Shown here: positions 6,776 to 9,527 of the stretch, one piece after another | How the letters are laid out: every line of letters begins with the position of its first letter | Numbering within the stretch: position 1 is the stretch's first letter | Assembly (NCBI GenBank): GCA_007128045.1 | Contig: SKYG01000272.1 | Coordinates: forward strand, 1-9,527 | Length of the DNA stretch: 9,527 nt | Direction: 5' to 3' | DNA from: Bacteroidales bacterium | Lineage (GTDB): Bacteria; Bacteroidota; Bacteroidia; Bacteroidales; UBA7960 | Notes under the pieces: model-generated | What the model was told of the DNA's origin: nothing | What the model saw: the letters and a program-made list of their open reading frames with translations, nothing else | Database searches by the model: none | Made by a program: the position numbers and the translations under genes

Positions 6776-8734
6776 ATGAAATCTAATAAATCGCTTATTG
6801 TTTTCAGCACAGTTTTTTTGATCTGCTTGTTTGGATCAACCACCTTAACCCAATCGCTATCTCATGATATACCTGTTATAAAAGAGCAGGTAGTCCTTTC
6901 ACATGTTGAAGATGGTCATAGGGTTGAGGTGACAATCCCAACCTACTTATCCGACCTTTCAGATTACCTGGGGATATCAGCAACAATTGCCAATACTGGC
7001 AGCCATTTATGCCAGATTGATGGATTCTTTAATGGCCGACCAAACATTGGCAGTACAGTATACCTCTACCCAGGGGAAATAAAAACGATGGAAGTTCTTT
7101 TTAAACGCATGACAGAAAGAGATACAACCTATTTTCCTGCCATGAATGGCCTGCCTGGCGGATCCTTGTTGCATTGGGATGCAGTTCATACAAATCCCGC
7201 AACTGCTGAAAGGATAACTTTTATTATCTCCACAAAGGATAAGGGTTCTGTTATCATTTCGGATATAAAGCCCTATGGCAAATATAAGAATCCTGAAATG
7301 GTTGCGTCCAGAGAGGGGTTCTTTCCATTTATTGACAAATTTGGGCAATTCAAGCATGACACCTGGCCGGGAAAGGTCTATAGTGTGTCGGAAATGAAAC
7401 AGGCAATTGACAATGAACGGCATGAGATATCCAAAATCCCATCACCTGAGGGAAGAAACAGGTTTGGCGGTTGGGCCGAAGGCCCCAGACTTGAATCAAC
7501 CGGGCATTTCAGAACGGAAAAAGTGGATGGCAAATGGTGGCTGGTAGATCCGGAAGGATATCTGTACTGGTCTCATGGGTTGACCTGTGTTAGATTTAAC
7601 AATGCATACACCCGTATTTCAGAGCGTGAACATTTCTTTGAGGAGCTTCCCTCTGAAAATGATCTTCTATATGATTTTTTTAGTAACAACAACTTCAATT
7701 TTACTGCAGCTAACTTGTATAGGAAATATGGGGAGGACTGGAAAGAAAAGAGTACCATTAACGTGTTGAAACGCATTAAAAGCTGGGGTTTAAATACCAT
7801 TGCAAATTGGTCTGACCCAGATATATACCTATATCATGAAAACAGGATTCCTTATACGGTAAACATTAGTGGCCCATGGCCAAGACTTGACGGTAAAGAT
7901 TTTAAATTTCCGGATGTGTTTAACCCCAGATTCCGCGAGGTCGTGGCGCAAGCCATGCAAAATAACGGTGCAAAAACTAAAGATGACCCTTATTGTATTG
8001 GTTATTTTATTGATAATGAATTATCTGTATCCAATCTGACCATGCGTTTGATGAATCAGCCAGCAAATGGGTTTGCCAAACAAGCCTTCATCGAGTATCT
8101 TAAAGACAAGTACGGCACGATTCAGAAACTAAACCAGAGCTGGAGCACCAGTTATGCTAACTGGGGGGTTCTGGAACAACTTACCGAGTTACCGGACCAG
8201 GCAGCAGATGATGGCAAAGAGTTTGATGTGGTCATAGCAGATCTATATCATAAAATATGTAGAGAAGAATTGAAGAGGGTTGCTCCACATAAATTGTACC
8301 TGGGTTCCAGAATACATGGTAACCAGGTTGATTTTATTAAAAGTGCTGCCCGCTACTGTGATGTGGTTACTTTTAACAGGTACAATTTTACTGTTGAACG
8401 TCTTACCCTTCCCGAAGAATTTGATCTGCCAACCATGATTGGTGAGTTTCATTTTGGGGCACTGGACAGAGGACATTTTCATACGGGATTGCAGAGTGTA
8501 GCCAATCAGGAGCAGCGTGCAGATGCATATTATCATTATGTGAAAGGTGCCCTGACAAATCCACAGATTGTCGGGACACACTGGTTTCAATATGGTGACC
8601 AGGCCTTTACAGGTCGTGGCGACGGTGAAAATTATCAGATCGGTTTTGTTGACATTGTAGACAATCCTTACCCTGAAATTGTTGAGGCTGCGAGGAAAAT
8701 AGGATACCAGTTATACGAGATCAGAGCAGAGTGA
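6776..8734 (+). CDS. GH50 family beta-agarase, secreted
   Basis: A 652-residue enzyme predicted to cleave beta-1,4 bonds of agarose. Characterised GH50 enzymes are often exo-acting and release neoagarobiose. Residues 1 to about 26 form a signal peptide (MKSNKSLIVF then a hydrophobic run). About 30-170 is a beta-rich CBM-like domain, as in structurally known GH50 agarases. FFPFIDKFGQFKHDTWPGK (182-200) is the linker strand entering the catalytic part. The TIM barrel begins near 236 with ESTGHFRTEKVDGKWWLVDPEGYLYWSHG and includes VLKRIKSWGLNTIANWSDP (330-348). The acid/base is Glu415 in GYFIDNELS and the nucleophile is Glu557 in IGEFHFGALDRGHFHTG; 142 residues separate them. The C-terminal WFQYGDQAFTGRGDGENYQIGFVDIVDNPYPE block is strongly typical of GH50. 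The ATG at 6776 is preferred because it gives the signal peptide. The length is at the short end for the family, with no extra C-terminal module and no T9SS tail. The neighbouring sulfatases suggest a partly sulfated agar or porphyran substrate. Confidence 0.95.
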   Translation: MKSNKSLIVFSTVFLICLFGSTTLTQSLSHDIPVIKEQVVLSHVEDGHRVEVTIPTYLSDLSDYLGISATIANTGSHLCQIDGFFNGRPNIGSTVYLYPGEIKTMEVLFKRMTERDTTYFPAMNGLPGGSLLHWDAVHTNPATAERITFIISTKDKGSVIISDIKPYGKYKNPEMVASREGFFPFIDKFGQFKHDTWPGKVYSVSEMKQAIDNERHEISKIPSPEGRNRFGGWAEGPRLESTGHFRTEKVDGKWWLVDPEGYLYWSHGLTCVRFNNAYTRISEREHFFEELPSENDLLYDFFSNNNFNFTAANLYRKYGEDWKEKSTINVLKRIKSWGLNTIANWSDPDIYLYHENRIPYTVNISGPWPRLDGKDFKFPDVFNPRFREVVAQAMQNNGAKTKDDPYCIGYFIDNELSVSNLTMRLMNQPANGFAKQAFIEYLKDKYGTIQKLNQSWSTSYANWGVLEQLTELPDQAADDGKEFDVVIADLYHKICREELKRVAPHKLYLGSRIHGNQVDFIKSAARYCDVVTFNRYNFTVERLTLPEEFDLPTMIGEFHFGALDRGHFHTGLQSVANQEQRADAYYHYVKGALTNPQIVGTHWFQYGDQAFTGRGDGENYQIGFVDIVDNPYPEIVEAARKIGYQLYEIRAE

Positions 8735-8772
8735 TCTCAATAAAATTGTTTTTTTTGGTTCCCAATGCAAAT

Positions 8773-9303
8773 ATGGTTAAGTTTGACAGAATTATTGTCG
8801 TTTGTTTTTCATTGATACTTGGATTATCTTCTTGCCACACCGTGAGAAGAGCGGCAGACGAACCGCATCGGGATATTTCTCCGGAGTTTTATATTTACCA
8901 TAGTGACAAGCTGGGTTACCGGCTTGTAGGCAATGAGAATCCATTGCTCATTCGTGAGGTGTCATCATGGATGGGGGTGCCGCATCGTTATGGTGGAATG
9001 AACCGCTCAGGTGCAGATTGCTCGGGCTTTGTATGGACTGTGTACATGAATACCTTCAATACACGTCTTCCCCGATCAACAGAAGAAATGTCAAAGGCTG
9101 TACGAAGAGTCAGGATGAGACGATTACAGGAAGGTGACCTGGTTTTTTTCAGAACGATGGGCAGGAAAGTCTCTCATGTCGGGATATATTTAAGCGATAA
9201 CAAGTTTATTCATGTGTCAACCTCCCGGGGTGTCATAGTCAATGATTTAAGCGAACCATATTATGCCAAAAGGTTTGTTTACGGAGGCAGGGTTGTGAGA
9301 TAA
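8773..9303 (+). CDS. NlpC/P60 family cell-wall endopeptidase, lipoprotein
   Basis: A 176-residue exported peptidase of the family that cuts within peptidoglycan stem peptides, typically the D-Glu to diamino-acid bond. The ATG at 8773 is chosen because it starts a clean lipoprotein signal (VKFDR, then IIVVCFSLILG, lipobox LSSC, lipidated Cys21). A longer frame from GTG 8731 would overlap the GH50 stop (GTGA) but adds 14 residues before the signal. The catalytic triad of the family is visible: Cys83 in GADCSGF, His135 in SHVGIYL, and His147 in FIHVSTSRGV as the third polar residue. YGGMNRSG just before the Cys and LQEGDLVFF are standard strands. It begins 38 bases after the agarase stop and may be cotranscribed, but a cell-wall hydrolase is not an expected agar-catabolism function. 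It lacks SH3 or LysM targeting domains. Probable location is membrane-anchored facing the periplasm. Confidence 0.94.
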   Translation: MVKFDRIIVVCFSLILGLSSCHTVRRAADEPHRDISPEFYIYHSDKLGYRLVGNENPLLIREVSSWMGVPHRYGGMNRSGADCSGFVWTVYMNTFNTRLPRSTEEMSKAVRRVRMRRLQEGDLVFFRTMGRKVSHVGIYLSDNKFIHVSTSRGVIVNDLSEPYYAKRFVYGGRVVR

Positions 9304-9320
9304 TCACCACATCATCTCCC

Positions 9321-9527
9321 TCAAAAGCAACTTTTATTTTGATAATCAGGCCATACACCAGTTGTGAGAAAACAATAATATCCTGATTTTAATCGTGTTC
9401 GTTGCAGGTGTGCTTGCAGATATTTCTCCTCTTTTATGATGGCTTCGGCAAACTGGCTGTCGTCGGTAATTTTTCCTTCCCAGATAGCATGTTTGTATTG
9501 TCCGTATTCATTGATAAAAGGGAAAAA
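9321..9527 (-). pseudogene. 3' end of a truncated GH50-like gene, running in from the right edge
   Basis: On the minus strand an open frame enters at 9527 and ends at a TGA at 9323-9321, giving 68 residues. It has no start in the window, so it is the C-terminal end of something larger. Its first residues FFPFINEYGQYKHAIWEGK align without gaps to FFPFIDKFGQFKHDTWPGK (182-200) of the GH50 enzyme on the other strand (12 of 19 identical; 16 of about 37 across the longer match to LQAH). In that enzyme this segment lies before the catalytic barrel. Here similarity ends after LQAHLQ and an unrelated tail (RTRLKSGYYCFLTT...) runs to the stop. The GGWAEGP, DPEG and catalytic Glu blocks are absent, and neither of the other two minus frames continues the match. 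It is most likely the remnant of a second GH50-like gene that lost its catalytic half, or a recombination junction. It meets the NlpC/P60 gene tail to tail with 17 bases between stops. Confidence 0.7.

Noticed and set aside
8731..8772. GTG start at 8731 overlapping the GH50 stop (GTGA), giving a 190-residue NlpC/P60 protein
   Set aside because: The ATG at 8773 starts a standard lipoprotein signal with lipobox LSSC; the 14 extra residues would put a second hydrophobic stretch in front of it.
9321..9342. AT-rich hairpin AAAAG-CAA-CTTTT after the NlpC/P60 stop as a terminator
   Set aside because: The stem is only five base pairs and nearly all A:T, and it overlaps the coding end of the minus-strand GH50-like fragment.

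Overview
The window looks like part of a marine Bacteroidota chromosome (possibly Marinilabiliales or Flavobacteriia). The evidence is a C-terminal type IX secretion (T9SS) sorting domain, no Shine-Dalgarno motifs before the genes, moderate GC content, and a set of sulfatases plus a GH50-type beta-agarase typical of algal-polysaccharide loci. All five complete or nearly complete genes lie on the plus strand. A sixth, partial gene enters from the right edge on the minus strand.

Layout: (1) 1-827, the C-terminal part of a sulfatase cut by the left edge. (2) 838-5094, a very large secreted modular protein: signal peptide, lamin-tail domain, chitobiase-C-like domain, CotH-type kinase domain, InlB-like repeat, beta-sandwich, cadherin/Ig-like domain, second beta-sandwich, T9SS tail. 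(3) 5095-5255, a 161-base gap holding a perfect 10-bp inverted repeat that is a terminator or leader hairpin. (4) 5256-6710, a complete formylglycine sulfatase. (5) 6776-8734, a secreted GH50 beta-agarase with both catalytic glutamates. (6) 8773-9303, a small NlpC/P60 lipoprotein. (7) 9321-9527, on the minus strand, the 3' end of an open frame. Its first ~37 visible residues match the segment just before the catalytic barrel of the GH50 enzyme, but it stops before any catalytic domain, so it looks like a truncated second GH50-type gene.

How the genes may work together (inference): the two sulfatases would remove sulfate esters from a galactan such as porphyran or sulfated agar, and the GH50 enzyme would release neoagaro-oligosaccharides, probably neoagarobiose, from the desulfated chain. 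The CotH protein would be exported and anchored or released by T9SS; its substrate is unknown. The NlpC/P60 lipoprotein is a cell-wall peptidase and its link to the catabolic genes may be positional only. No SusC/SusD pair, regulator or transporter lies in the window. No mobile element, CRISPR array, tRNA or rRNA was seen.
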